DNA from: Odobenus rosmarus divergens
Taxonomy: Eukaryota > Chordata > Mammalia > Carnivora > Odobenidae
Assembly: GCF_000321225.1 (NCBI RefSeq)
Contig: NW_004450398.1
Coordinates: 1,662,340-1,726,339 of the forward strand
Reading direction: 5' to 3'
Length of the DNA stretch: 64,000 nucleotides
Of the stretch, positions 24,659 through 39,320 are shown piece by piece. The position numbers were made by a program, and so were the translations under genes. The notes under the pieces are model-generated. The model did not search any database, was not told where the DNA came from, and saw nothing but the letters and a program-made list of their open reading frames with translations. Positions within the stretch are counted from its first letter, which is position 1; each line of letters opens with the position of its first letter.

Positions 24659-24835
24659 TGCCTCCCCCAAAGATGTCCGTATCCTAATCCCTGGAACCTG
24701 CGAATGTTACCTTTGCAGACTGCAGATGTGATTAGATTAATGGCCTTGAGATGGGGGAGGTTATCCTGGTGAGCCCAATTTGATCACAGAAGTTTCTGGA
24801 GCTGTAAACCGGAGAGAGGAGGCGGAGTGGGAGGT
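24655..24835 (+). mobile_element. MaLR (MLT1-like) LTR fragment
   Basis: It reads 'gaatgcctcccccaaagatg', 'cctaatccctggaacctg', 'gcagatgtgattagattaa' and 'gatgggggaggttatcctgg', characteristic of an MLT1-type LTR. The minisatellite abuts its left side. Confidence 0.6.
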
Positions 24836-24979
24836 CAGCGATTTGAAGCATGTGTAGACACCGTGCTCCACAGGGAGCCACCACGTGTCTTTTGTTCACT
24901 GTGTGTGTCCCCAGAGCCTGGAACCCAGCAGGTGCTCAGTAAGTGCTTTGTGATAGAAAGACCAATGAGGTGACCATCT

Positions 24980-25140
24980 TTTGAGCACCTGCTAAGACAG
25001 CCACGTGGGCAAGCGACTTCACCTCTCTGACCCCAAGTCACCCCTTCTGTACCAATGACAGAAATAAGGTTCAGAGAAGTGAAGCCCACTCACCCAAGGG
25101 CACCCAGTTAACAGGCAGTAGGGCAGGGGTTCAAAAGCAG
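24980..25140 (+). mobile_element. MIR-like ancient SINE
   Basis: Phrases 'cttcacctctctgaccccaag', 'gttcagagaagtgaag' and 'cacccagttaacaggcag' follow MIR order. Diverged. Confidence 0.55.
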
Positions 25141-25755
25141 GACCACTGGAACCCATCCAACACTGTCTCCCATCCCCCACCCCCAAGATGGCTTGGCCAC
25201 GATGGGCAAAACTCCCAGGGTGGACAGCTGTGAAGCTTCTCAGTTTGTTCCTTTGCGTACTGCGGCTTTCCATTCCCGTCCCTGGCGGTCATCCCGTTTC
25301 TGACGGCGCAGGGCAGTGGTGGTGTCTGAGGCCCGCCAACAGGGGGAGCTAGCACCTAAGTGGAAACACCAGGAGCTTCCAGAGTGGGTCCGAGGACTTA
25401 ATCAGAGAAGAGCCAGCTCAGAATGAAGGCCATGGCCACCTCCCCGACAACGTGGGACATCAGCTGGCCTGACACTTCTCTCTGCCACAGGCCGCTGGCT
25501 AGATGCTCTTGGGCAAAGAACTGCATCCCTTTACGGGGGGGTGGGGGGGTGGCGGGGGTTTGGGAGATGAACATCCCAGAGACATTGACACAATAAAATG
25601 AAGTAACATAGGGGAAATCTTCTAGCACAGTCCCTGGCATGTAATTCCTGGTTGAAATTTGCATTTTTTTTTTAAAATCGAGAGATGTTTACTGATTCCC
25701 GTAGGACTGTAATTTCAGATTCTGCCCAAAGTGCATAAATTTGCCCTGCAGGGTC

Positions 25756-25770
25756 GGGGGGGGGGGGGGG
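25756..25770 (+). repeat. G homopolymer (15)
   Basis: An uninterrupted run of about 15 G within a G-rich patch; length is prone to assembly error. Confidence 0.9.
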
Positions 25771-25795
25771 TGGTGCTCTGCTGTCTCTTTTCTTT

Positions 25796-25864
25796 TCCTC
25801 CAGCCTTTTTTTTTTTTAATGTTACGTTAGTCACCACACAGTAAGTACTCCTCCAGCCTTTTTT
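25796..25864 (-). mobile_element. Extremely truncated LINE-1 (about 38 bp) with target-site duplication
   Basis: The duplication tcctccagccttttt flanks only a T-run plus aatgttacgttagtcacc and acacagtaagta, which is the reverse complement of the last bases of the carnivore L1 3' end. The same terminal sequence occurs at 34930-34975. Confidence 0.85.
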
Positions 25865-27725
25865 AAATCAAGTTGTCCCTGTTTGTACTTCAGAACGCTC
25901 TGCTCTCTCCCAACATTCTAGCAAGCACCCTCAGGCTGGTTATACATTACCCAGGGTGCTCAATTCAAAGGGTGCTTTTCGTTAGGCATGGCCTGTAAGG
26001 GCTCCTCTTGTTTGAACACTGTTGTGTGCCAAGTGTAAACTCAAGAGCATTGTTCCCTGTGGATTCCCTCTGTCTTCCGACCTAAAATGCAGCCATTCAC
26101 CCAACCTTTACTGACAGCCCACGTAGGTCTTGCAAGGCCCTGCTTGGGGCAGAGATAGATAAGACCTGACCACATCACGGGAAAGCCTCCTCCGATGGGT
26201 ACAGAGATACTAACAGATGATTTCAGAACAATGTATGTGCCTATCTATAGAGATCCCCACTGAGAAGGGGCATCTACTCCGGTTCCCACGAACCTACTAA
26301 GGTAGCATCCTGTAAGGGAAGAACTAGCTCCATGGCTCCCAGAGACTGACCTCTAAGTTCAAGGTTAGCGGGGAAAGGGCAGGACTAGGACTGGAGCCCC
26401 GGTGTGACTCAGGCACTCTCTCCCTTAGCCTAAGCAAGCAGGGGCTCACTGGAGACATCCTCTTGCACGCTCCAAAATGCCTGCTACAATGTAGGTCATT
26501 GTGGCTGAAAGTGCTTTTTTTTTTTCTCCTTATCCTTGCAAACAGGCAGCTGTTCAGTGGTGAGTCTGGACTGTGGCCTGGGCTTTAGCGACACCAGCCC
26601 TAGCCCATTTGGTGGCCTGACAACTCTCAGGGCCACACAGTCATGCCTGAGACCCTGGGGACCTGAACATCACCCCACAGTATGTCCATCCGAGCTTGTT
26701 CCCTCCTCTGGCATTAAATAATACCGGAATGGGCCAGGACACAGAACCCTCGACTGTTTCACAGGGTCACTGCTTCTCTTTCCTGCTTCTCCTGATGCAT
26801 CAGAATTTTGCGGTAAAACTTCGGCTTTACAAGAAGACGCAGCAGGAATGACAAGGGAACTCAGTGATCCAAAACCAGCTAAATGAAGGTGTGTGTGTGT
26901 GTGTGTGTGTGTTTTCTTCTTCTAATGTAAAGCAGTTCCAAGAAAAGTGAAGTCACGGCCTAGGGTGCTTATTTTCAGTTCTTAGAAAAGAGGCCATTTC
27001 AAAAGGGAAGCTGGGTGGCGGGAGCACACACAGCCTGCCCTCATCTGCTGGGGAAGTGGGGGGGGGGGCTTGCTGATAAACCAACTGTGATTTGGCTCCA
27101 GAAAACTAAAACCCCCAACCGAGATGCGTTTTCGTTTAGTGATGTCAAGGAGGAAATGCTATGAATCGGTGAGATCTATTAATATTCAGGGGAACCACAA
27201 GGGCTGGGGCCACCATGCTGAGGCGACACACTTCCAGCACGGAGCCCCTGGGAGCCATAGGCAGGGCGCGGGGACTGTCGGAAAAACCCCGGGCACCCTC
27301 TGGTCCCCACCTCCCACAACCTGACAGAGGTCACTGCCCAGGCCACCCTATGAGCTCAATCAGCATTTCTCAACCAGGCACTATTTACCAAAGTTAGGTG
27401 AGAACAAACGGCATGGGAGACAGGGAAAGGTTCTCGGCAGCCTGGGGTCCGTTTTCTAGCAGGAAAGCGGGTTTCGGGGAAGGGGGCAAGGCTCAAGAGA
27501 GCAGACTTCTGGGTAGGTCCCAGATCGAGGACTCCTATTGGGAGCCCTGTAACAACAGTGAAATCATGTTTTCCGCTGAGGATCCTGTAACGGAGATCCC
27601 ATGGACTATGTCAGCATTAAATGTGCATGTAATCAAAGCAACTGGGCCACGGTCCCGGCCAAGAGGAGCCCTAAGGAGACATGACGACTAAATAGAACAG
27701 GGTATCCTGGACGGGATCCTGGAAG
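25865..27725. other. Mostly unique intergenic DNA
   Basis: No gene recognised. It contains the (GT)n at 26889-26912 and a possible MIR trace near 26290-26420. Confidence 0.45.
26889..26912 (+). repeat. (GT)12 microsatellite
   Basis: About 12 uninterrupted GT units. Confidence 0.95.
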
Positions 27726-27739
27726 AGAAAAAGGACGTT

Positions 27740-27960
27740 ACAAAAAAAAAAAATGAAGGAAGTCTGAATAAAGTACAGACTTTAGTTAATAATAACATCT
27801 CCGTGGTGCTTCATTAATCCTAACAAATATGCCATGCTAACGTAAGATGTTAATCCTAAAGGAGACTGGTTGCAGTATATGGGAACTCTATGTACTGTCT
27901 CTACAGGTTTTCTGTAGATCTAAAATTATTCTTAAAAAAAATTTTTTTCAAGGCAGTCGG
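27740..27960 (+). mobile_element. Old LINE-1 3' end
   Basis: It contains 'gactttagttaataataac', 'cctaacaaatatgccatgc' and 'gggaactctatgtactgtc' followed by an A-rich end, the usual L1MA/MB 3' UTR order. Confidence 0.7.
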
Positions 27961-27989
27961 TGGCTATAAGAACTCACTCCTCCTCCCAG

Positions 27990-28165
27990 AAACAATCACT
28001 CGGTGCCTGCCATGTGCCAGGTGCATGTACAAGTGATTTCTGTGCATCTTCATTTATTCCTCATATTGGTGCCAGGAGCTGGGGGAAATCTGGGTTTTTA
28101 TGAGATGAGCAAAGTAAAGCACAGAGACGTTAGTTAACTTGCTCACAGTCACACAGCAAGTATAA
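27990..28165 (+). mobile_element. MIR-like ancient SINE
   Basis: It reads 'cggtgcctgccatgtgccag', then 'gagatgagcaaagtaaag', then 'ttgctcacagtcacacagc', in MIR order. Confidence 0.6.
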
Positions 28166-28379
28166 TGACACATAAACGGCTCACGTTCAGGTCCACCCGC
28201 TGCAAAGTTCCTGATAAAGCTCGGCAACAGTGCCTGAAAAATCCCCAAACTTTGAACAGAGGCTGGCTTGAAACCAAGCTTCAAGCAGTCCACAACCCCA
28301 GGTCAGTAATAAAAACAGCGTGTGCTTTCCAATTTGCCTTGCCTTTAGACGTTTAAAAACATAAAATAAAATAGAACTA

Positions 28380-29580
28380 CCATCAGAAAAAAAAAACTGC
28401 AAACGCAAAACACCAAAACACTGACAACACCAGATGCTGGTGATGACATAGGGTAACGAGGACTCTCATACATGGCTGATAGGAGAGCAAAGCGGTGCAG
28501 CCATTCCAGAAGACAGTACTAAAGACTGAGCATGTGTCCCCTCTGCCACATTCCTACGTTGAAACCTAACCCCTGATGTGATGGTATTTGGAGGTGGGGA
28601 CTTTGGGGGGTGATGAGGTCATGAGGGTGGAGCCCCCATGGGTGGGATCAGTGCCCATAAAAGAGACCCCAGAGAGCTCCTCACCCCTTCCACTATGTGA
28701 GGACAGCCATCTATGAAAAGGAAGAGGCACCCTGAATCCGCCGGCATCTTGCACTTCCCAAAGCTTCCAGAACTGAAAAAATTTTAAATGTCGGTGGCTT
28801 TAAACCCCACCCCCAGTCTATGGTATCTTATAAGAGCAGCCTGAATGGACTGAAGACAGTCTGGCAGTTTCTCCCAAAAGCTAACACAGGCTTGTGTATG
28901 ACCACCATTGGTGCTCCCAGGCATTTAGCCCATAGAAATGAAAACTTGTGTCCACACAAAATCTGCACACGAATGTTTCTAACAGCTCTATTAATAACCG
29001 GCAAAAACTGGAATCAAACAAATGTCTTCCAATAGATAAATAAACTAGGGTACATCTATACAATAGAGTATTATTCAGCTATAAGAAGAAATGAGCAATC
29101 CAGTTACAAAAATATACAGAGGAAACTTAGATGCATATTGCTAAGTGAAAAGAGGCCAGTCTGAAAAGACTATACACCGTACGATTCCAACTATCAGACA
29201 TTCTGGAAAAGGCAAACTATGGAGACAATAGAAAGATCAGCGGTTGCCAGGGGCTGAGGGAGAGGGAGGGGTCAACAGGTGGAGCACAGAGGATTTTCAG
29301 GGTGGTGATACAATTCTGTATGACACTATCATGGTAGATACATGATATTACGTCTTTGAGAAACTTGTAGAACTATGGATCACAAAGCAAGAACCCTAAT
29401 GAAAAGTGTGGACTTTAGCTAGTGATGTTTTATCAATGTGGCTCCTCAATTATAACAAACATACCACACCAATGCAAGGTATTAACAATAGAAGAACCTG
29501 AGGGATGGGGTATACGGGAACTCTGTACCTTCTGCTTTTTTCTATAAACCTAAAGCTACTCTAAAAAATAGTCTATTTTT
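28380..29580 (+). mobile_element. Old LINE-1 3' region split by a MaLR LTR
   Basis: L1-type sequence on both sides of the LTR reads as one element: 'agcggtgcagccattccag' before, and 'ctggcagtttctcccaaaa' after. The 3' UTR ('cagcggttgccaggggctga') ends near 29580. Confidence 0.75.
28518..28855 (+). mobile_element. MaLR LTR (MST/MLT1-like), solo
   Basis: Typical wording: 'gatgtgatggtatttggagg', 'gatgaggtcatgagggtgga', 'agagaccccagagagctcc', 'cttccagaactgaaaaaat'. The L1 flanks share acagt, a plausible 5-bp duplication as expected of ERVL/MaLR elements. Confidence 0.8.
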
Positions 29581-29582
29581 TA

Positions 29583-29676
29583 AAAGTAGGCTCCTCGCCC
29601 AACGTGGGGCTCGAACTCATGATCCCGACAATAAGAGTCCCATGATCTACTGACTGAGACAGTCAGGTATCCCCCA
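29583..29676 (-). mobile_element. Older, short tRNA-derived SINE fragment
   Basis: It reads in reverse: 'taggctcctcgcccaacg', 'ggggctcgaactcatgatc', ending 'gtcaggtatcccc'. Flanked by a roughly 18-base perfect duplication (aaatagtctattttttaa). Confidence 0.85.
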
Positions 29677-29697
29677 AATAGTCTATTTTTTAAAAAG

Positions 29698-29880
29698 GGG
29701 GGACCTGGGTGGCTCAGTCGGTTAAGCGTCTGCCTTCGGCTCAGATCATGATCCCAGGGTCTTGGGGTCGAGTCCCGAGTCGGGCTCCCTGCTCAGCGGG
29801 GAGTCTGCTTCTCCTTCTACCTCTGCCCCTCCCACTGCTCATTCTCTCTCTCTCAAATAAATAAATAAATCTTAAAAAGA
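29698..29880 (+). mobile_element. Can-SINE
   Basis: It starts GGGGGACCTGGGTGGCTCAG and ends (AAAT)n CTTAAAAAG. It abuts the duplication of the preceding SINE. Confidence 0.94.
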
Positions 29881-30110
29881 TACAGCATATAAAATAATTT
29901 ATTAGTGGTAAAAGATCAATAATCCAACAAAACTCTACAGGAATATAGGAATATTTACAATCCTGGGAAAAATAAGGTATGGGTAAAAGAGCAGTGAATA
30001 TAATTACAACAAAAAGTCATTCCACCCAGAAAATGTTAGAACTCTAAGATGCTTATGCTGCACACCTTATCCAGTGCTGTATGTCAATTATATTTCAATA
30101 ACACTGGGAG

Positions 30111-30943
30111 GAAAAAAAACAAAAAAACCCTCTACACCAGGACGTTGCTCCCTTGCAGCATCTCACCAGAAGTTCCGAGGCAGAAGTTTAGTTAATGCCT
30201 AAAAGTCATTCTCAGTCTTGATGTTAGTTTCAAAAGAAATTTTCTAAGTGTTTCAACAACTCCAAGTGAGGCAGAACGGCAGGTGTTAACCCTCAGTATC
30301 TCCAGGAAATGTACCTTAACTGCTCGGAGACCCCGGCAGCAGGGAGGGCTGTCTTTGAGAGGCTGCTGGTGCCCACAGCAGGAAAACACTGTTTTGACTT
30401 GCAAGCTGGACATGGAAGTCGTTGATGGGAGAAGAGGCGGGCCATGATGTCATTCCCAAGCGGTCTGCTTCCCGGCCCACAACCAGTTTAATCACCACGG
30501 GCAATGAGTGAGATTCAACCTCAACATCGTAAAAACAGGGTCCCAGCGGCAACGGAAAAAGTACCATCACTTATAAAACCTGGAAAATGCAACATGAGAT
30601 TTCCACGTGCTTTAAAGAACAATTAACACACATAAACCAAAAGGAAGGGGGAAAAAAAATAAACAAAACGGAGCACACATCTGCTTTTCATCTGCAAATA
30701 GTCTTCAAAGCAAAGGGCATCAAGGACTGAGTTAAGTGGGTGTCCCAGCGCTTAGAAATCCTACGGCCAGACTCCTTCCTCAACCAAAGCAAAACTCTTC
30801 AAGTGCTGGTAGAGACAGAACCCTCAGAAAAAGTGAAATCTACATGGTATAAGAACCTAAATTGTTTCAGGATTCCGGTTGTTTTTTTGTTTTTGTTTTT
30901 TTTTTAGGATTTCAGTTGTTATTAGCAAGGGTTCCAGTGTCAT
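30111..30943 (-). other. RMI2: Probable RMI2 3' untranslated region and 3' flank
   Basis: The sequence after the RMI2 stop is mostly non-repetitive. On the minus strand it holds an A-rich tract (30880-30906) soon after the stop. There is one variant poly(A) signal ATTAAA at 30492-30487, about 450 bases past the stop, and a canonical AATAAA only at 29903-29898, beyond a SINE-free AT-rich stretch. The true cleavage site cannot be settled from sequence alone. Open frames here (for example 30316-30570) show no recognisable protein. Confidence 0.5.
30800..30833 (+). repeat. 34-bp dispersed duplicate, copy 1 (RMI2 3' side)
   Basis: Partner of 32184-32217. It lies 110-145 bases downstream of the RMI2 stop on the transcribed strand, so probably within the 3' UTR. 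Confidence 0.9.
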
Positions 30944-34044
<3,101 letters not shown>

Positions 34045-34360
34045 TCATGCGTACATCAAGTAAATAAACGTTCCCAACCCATGAATGAATTGGGTGAAGC
34101 GAATTACAAGGGAATACATAAATGAACGAGGGAGGGAAAGAACTTGTTTCAACGCACCTCAAAATTTGATGTGCATGCAAGTAACCTGGAGAATGTGAGT
34201 ATTCATCTTTACGTTGCCTTGCGTGGTAGGATTACTCTGAGGTTAATCAATACTAGTCAATACTGGAAGGAATAGTAGCTTGATGAGCCCATGTATTTTG
34301 GGAGTGATGAAGAATCGAGTCAAGGGAGAAGGCTGGGATGAGGGCAGGGACAGCTGGTAA

Positions 34361-34989
34361 AACTGCCCCTTTCATAAGTCAATCAGAGAAAGACAAGTAT
34401 CATATGATCTCACTGATATGAGGAATTTGAGAAACAAGACAGAGGATCATAGGGGGAGGGAGGAAAAAATGAAACAAGATGAAACCAGAGAGGGAGGCAA
34501 ACCATAAGAGACTCTTAATCTCAGGAAACAAATTGAGGGTTGCTGGACTGGTGGGGGGTGGGAGGGATGGGGGGACTGGGTGATGGACATTGGGGAGGGT
34601 ATGTGCTATGGTGAGCGCTGTGAATTGTGTAAGAATGAAGAATCACAGATCTGTACCTCAGAAACAAATAATACATTATATGTTAAAAAAAAAGAAGAAG
34701 AAGAAGAAGATAGTAGGAAGGGAAAAATGAAGCTGGGGAATCGGAGGGGGAGACGAACCATGAGAGACTATGGACTCTGAGAAACAAACTGAGGGTTCTA
34801 GAGGGGAGGGGGGTGGGGGGATGGGTTAGCCTGGTGATGGGTATTAAGGAGGGCACGTTCTGCAGGGAGCACTGGGTGTTATATGCAAACAATGAATCAT
34901 GGAACACTACATCAAAAACTACTGATGTACTGTATGGTGACTAACATAACATAATAAAATAAAATTAATAAAAAAATTGCCCCTTTCAT
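34361..34989 (+). mobile_element. Carnivore LINE-1 3' UTR, 5'-truncated, with target-site duplication
   Basis: The insert (about 34376-34975) is an L1 3' UTR made of two related modules. The first has 'gagagggaggcaaaccataag' in shortened form; the second begins after a (GAA)n tract at 34690-34710. It ends 'aacataacataataaaat' plus A-run. Flanks share 'ctgcccctttcat' / 'ttgcccctttcat'. No ORF2 remains, so it is a dead-on-arrival copy. Confidence 0.9.
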
Positions 34990-35172
34990 GGGCGCCTGGG
35001 TGGCTCAGTTGGTTAAGCTACTGCCTTCAGCTCAGGTCATGATCCTGGAGTCCCTGGATCGAGTCCCGCATTGGGCTCCCTGCTTGGCAGGGAGTCTGCT
35101 TTGCCCTCTGACCCTCCCCCCTCTCATGTGCTCTCTCTCTCTCATATAAATAAATAAATCTTTTTAAAAAAT
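34990..35172 (+). mobile_element. Can-SINE inserted at the L1's own duplication
   Basis: It starts GGGCGCCTGGGTGGCTCAG, ends AATAAATAAATCTTTTTAAAAA, and is flanked by attgcccctttca on both sides. The left copy is also the right-hand duplication of the L1 at 34361-34989. Confidence 0.95.
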
Positions 35173-35184
35173 TGCCCCTTTCAG

Positions 35185-35650
35185 TACTATTTTTATTATA
35201 TTTTAATAACAAAATAATTTAAAACCTAAAATAACAAAAGAAATGCACATTCATTGTAGAACATTTAGAAAGGGAGATCTGGAATAACAAAAAAATTGTA
35301 AAAATCACTCAGAGATATCCACTGTTAACTTTTGAGTGTATTAACATCCATATTTAAAAAATATACACATATATATTTTTGATATACAAATAATGTTTTC
35401 TATATTTCTTCACTTAATAATAACATTTTCCCATAACAATATCCCTCTGCTTCCTCTCAAATGCGTAATATTCCATTAGTCAGACCACCTGTTTAATCAG
35501 TATCCTATAGTTGAACATTAAGACCATTTCAAATTTTTCATTTTATAAAATCACTACTGTGAACCTACTTGGACCTGAATCTTTGTACATATATTGCAGA
35601 TAAATGCCTAGAAATGGAATTTTCCCTCAACATTGTATGTCTCCAGTTAG
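35185..35650 (+). mobile_element. Old, AT-rich LINE-1 3' region
   Basis: It reads 'aaaatcactcagagatatcc', 'cttaataataacattttccc', 'gcgtaatattccattagtc', as in old L1 3' ends. No coding capacity. Confidence 0.5.
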
Positions 35651-35789
35651 CAAAATCCACAAATCCTTAACCAGGCCAATCCTTAAAGTCAAGACCAGTC
35701 CTTAGAAGACTTTGTACTCGTAGGACCTCCGGCAGTACATACATACATATGTTGTACTGAATACAGAGAACACACAGCGGGTATTCAGC

Positions 35790-35960
35790 AAGAGCTTGGT
35801 CTTTATAAAGCAGTTAAGACATGGAGCCAGGCCCTGTCCTAAGAGCTTTGTAGGGAGTATTCTCCCACACTCTGTAAAGACTGTGTTCTACGCAGATAAG
35901 GAAACAGGCTCAGGAAAGCTAAGCAGCTTACCCTTGAGCTCTCTTGCAATAACCTCTATG
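35790..35960 (+). mobile_element. MIR-like ancient SINE
   Basis: It contains 'catggagccaggccctgtcc' followed by 'gataaggaaacaggctcagg' and 'agctaagcagcttaccc'. Diverged. Confidence 0.5.
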
Positions 35961-36048
35961 GGGTCCTGGCCTCTACACCTCATCTATGAACCAGGCCACT
36001 GGGTTGAGAAGGAAGCAGGCACATTAACCAACAGAAAATCCAACCCTT

Positions 36049-36240
36049 TGGGGCACCTGGATGACTCAGTTAAGCATCTGCCTTTGCCTCAGGTCGTGAT
36101 CTCAGGGTCCTGGGATCGAGCCCCATGTTGGGCTCCCTGCTCGGCACAGAGTCTGCTTCCCCTCTCCCTCTGCCCCTCCCCGCTTGTGTGTGTGCTCACT
36201 CTCTCTCTCTCAAATAAATAAAATCTTAAAAAAAAAATAA
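36049..36240 (+). mobile_element. Can-SINE
   Basis: It starts TGGGGCACCTGGATGACTCAG, ends AATAAATAAAATCTT plus A-run, and is flanked by the perfect duplication agaaaatccaaccctt. Confidence 0.95.
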
Positions 36241-36396
36241 AGAAAATCCAACCCTTCATGTGTGGTGGGTCCCTACTGGCCTTTCCCTAGGTACCTGAAG
36301 GCCAGAGAAGACAGGGAAAGGAGCTGGGATAAAGGCAGAGGCTCTCATGCCTCTTGTCTGAGCCTGGGAATTTCCACCATTGTCTTGGCCTTCAGG

Positions 36397-36433
<37 letters not shown>

Positions 36434-38134
36434 GCACACACACGGGCACACGCAACCCTCAAGTTCCCTGATCTTTCCAAAACACCAGTCTGAACATATC
36501 AGTGCCTGGTTTAAGCCTCCTGATGGTGTGATCCATACACCTGGAATATGAGCATCCTAGGGAGAAAGGGCACTCCACACAGAGAGCCCAGAGAGGAGAG
36601 AGGGAGCAGGAAGCATTGAGCAAATTGCCAGAATTTCAGGGTGGCTGGGATGCAGGGTGCAAATGGAAGACTGGGGATGAGATGAGGCTGTACCCACATA
36701 ACCTCATTTCTTAGGCCCATTTTTCAGGTGACGTGAGGGAGGTTTAGGCCAATGACAGGCCTGAGGCCGCAGGGCCAGTGCGGGGTAGAGCCAGCATTCA
36801 AGTGAACGTCCATCTGACCCCAGACTTCATGCTCTTGAGCCACTCGTGTCATCTCACTGTGCACATTCTCACCTGCCTCTCCCATCAAAGATGCCTCCTC
36901 ACCTTTGCTCGTGCTGTTCTTGGCCTGACGTGCGTTCCCTCCAATCCCTCCCTGGTGAAACCTGGCTCAGTCACCAAGTGCCTGCCACCACCAAGGCTGC
37001 TTCTGTTCAGGGAGACATTCTTGAGCTAATGATTCGAGTCGATCCTTCCCTTCCTGAGCAGTTTGCTGACACCCCTAATCCCGGGTCTCTACTGACCCTT
37101 GAGACTGGGTAAGGCCATATTGTGTAAGTTGCCCTAGGTGCCCTGGGGGCTATTGAGCAGCATCTCTGGCCTCCACCCACTAGAGGCCAGCAGCACCCTC
37201 CTGGAGTCGAGGCGACTGGAAATGGCTTCAGACACCGCCTGTGTCCCCAGGAGGCCTACATCTCGCCACCCCCCCACCCCCCCAAACTCACTTCACTCTG
37301 TCTTGAACCGTAAACGCTGGAGCCTGTCTCCTTCTCGGTGCTCTGTGAGGGATCCAAGCCTAGAGGCCATCCGCGCCAGGCCGAGAATGCTCACAGAACA
37401 GTAAAAAACTGGTCTTCCTGTGTCCCAATGAATGGGCTGATCAAATTCAGCCCATGGCTGCCTCGCAGGAAGGTGGGCCCACAGTTGCCGGATCTGATTT
37501 CTCAAGACCTCCTCATCTATAATCTCCACATTGAAACAAATGTTGGCAACATATTCAATTCTAAACAAATAAGTAAAAGCTGTCTGTGGGTGACTCTGGC
37601 CCAGGAGCAGCCAGTCGCAAACTTGGTCTCCACAAGGCAAACTCTTCTCCTAGTTCCCTGCGGGGCTCGTGTGTTAACCAACGTGCAGCTCCTGAACCAC
37701 CCGGAAAACATCTAAGGTGCAACCACGTGTCACCAGCTCCCAGCACTGCAAAATTGGTGTCTTCATTTCCCATCGTGGGCAGACCACCGGGGTCTGTGGA
37801 CACACACCAGGTGAGCGTTCCCTCCATGGAAGCTGATCCCCCTCCCTACCTGCCACCCTCAGCCTGGGCCTGAAGCACCCCTCCCTGGGCGGGCCTTCCT
37901 GGGCTCCAGCTTCCTGGCCAGATCAAAGACCCTTGGTAGGGAGTTTCCTGCCACCTGAGGACAAAGGTAAGCCAAGGGGATTTCCAGGCCTTGATCTCAC
38001 ATTCAACCTACCCATTCACCAGTTCTCAGGCAGATCAGGCCAAAATGCGTCTGCTTGCCTGGAACAGAGACTGAACCCTACCGCCCCAAGAAAAGGAGTT
38101 TGTTCTAGGATATTCATGCAGTAGCCTCTTCAAA
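36241..38134. other. Intergenic DNA with an (AC)n microsatellite
   Basis: No gene recognised. It includes (AC)16 at 36400-36431 extended by interrupted cacacgggcacac units to about 36450. Open frames such as 37338-37715 overlap others on the opposite strand and show no domain. Confidence 0.45.
36400..36450 (+). repeat. (AC)n microsatellite, partly interrupted
   Basis: About 16 pure AC units followed by two gggcacac interruptions. Confidence 0.95.
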
Positions 38135-38605
38135 AGAGCCGTAACTGTCATTAACTGCACATTTACTAAGTGCTAAGCACCATGCCAGGTGCTTCATGCG
38201 TGGAGTCTCAGTGACTCCTCATGACTGTGTTAAGAAGTAAGTGCGTTTCTTTTCTTTCCTTTTTTTTTTTTTTAAAGATTTTATTAATTTATTCATTTGA
38301 GGGAGAGAGAGCGCAAGCGAGTGGGGGAAGGGGCAGAGGGAGAAGGAAAGAGCGGATCTCAAGCAGACTCTGTGCTGAGCCCTCAACCCGACGCAGGGCT
38401 CGATCTCATGATCCTGAGATCGTGACCTGAGCCCAAATCAAGAGTCGGCCGCTTAACCAACTGAGCCACCCAGGTGCCCCAGTAAGTGTGTTTCTTAAGC
38501 CCTTTTTATAGATGAAGAAACTGATCCTTGGAGACGCGTGATATAACTCCCCCCCCCAAAGACCACACAGCTAGTAAGAGGTGAAGCCAGGGATTCTAAT
38601 GCCCA
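38135..38605 (+). mobile_element. MIR-like element interrupted by a Can-SINE
   Basis: Left part: 'gtgctaagcaccatgccagg' and 'ctcagtgactcctcatgac'. Right part: 'tatagatgaagaaactgatc' and 'ccacacagctagtaagagg'. Together they give one MIR split at the SINE (38254-38480). Confidence 0.65.
38254..38480 (-). mobile_element. Can-SINE
   Basis: Reverse copy ending GAGCCACCCAGGTGCCCC, flanked by agtaagtgcgtttctt and agtaagtgtgtttctt (one mismatch). Confidence 0.95.
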
Positions 38606-38713
38606 TGTGGAACAAAAGGTCCCTCTTGGGTGTCTTAATCAGCAGGCCCCCAGATGTGGGAGACTTTTCCCCACTATCCTGGGTCATCCGGGTAGAATTC
38701 CCCGAGGAATTTA

Positions 38714-38780
38714 AGAAAGGAAGGAAGGAAGAAAGGGAGGGAGAAAAGGGAGGGAGGGAGGGAGGGAGGGAGGGAGGAGG
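38714..38780 (+). repeat. GGAA/GGGA purine microsatellite
   Basis: A run of aagg and then (GGGA)n units, almost pure purine on this strand for about 65 bp. Confidence 0.9.
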
Positions 38781-39231
38781 ACCAGTTCTATAAAAAAAAT
38801 AATAATAATAAACTAATCTTGGATTTTAGTTAATGAGATGCATGCCGAAAGATACAGGTCGAGGTGGCCAGTGTACAGATGTCTCCAACTTACTCTGAAA
38901 GGGTGGGTGGATAGAGGGAAGGATGGGTGGATAGACAGGCAGTAAGGTGAGTCAACTCCAGAGGTCCGGAGCTGGAGCAGCCCTGCAGAGGTGTCCTACC
39001 TGGGGGAAAGGGGCCCGGGCCTTTGTGCTCCCTACTGACCAGTCACTGGAGGTAGGGGTGTTAACTTAGGACCGTTCCCACAGAGGGGCTCAGCTGGGCA
39101 CCATCAGCTGCCAACTTTGCCAACAGCTGGGGAGTGAGCCCTCAGTCCAGAAGGCAGGTCTGATGCCTCCCACCTGCCCCGTTTGCCCAGTTCAGTTCCC
39201 ACCAACACACATGCATTTGTTCAACAAGCAT

Positions 39232-39300
39232 GTCGGAAGTTCAAGCCCCACATTGGGTGTAGAGAGTATTTAAAAATAAAATCTTAAATACATAAATAAA
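39232..39300 (+). mobile_element. Older, partial tRNA-derived SINE
   Basis: It reads 'ggaagttcaagccccacattg' in part, then 'ggtgtagagagtatttaaaa' and an AAAT-rich end. Only the B-box half is left. Confidence 0.7.
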
Positions 39301-39320
39301 AAGAAAGAAAGAAAAAGTTA

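Noticed and set aside
24347..24670. 107-codon minus-strand frame with an apparent peptide repeat
   Set aside because: It is the minisatellite read through. The 38-bp unit shifts frame each copy and the open frame is accidental.
30316..30570. 84-codon minus-strand frame downstream of RMI2 exon 2, considered as an alternative last exon
   Set aside because: The true C-terminus is at 30944-31092 with matching phase. This frame has no homology to RMI2.
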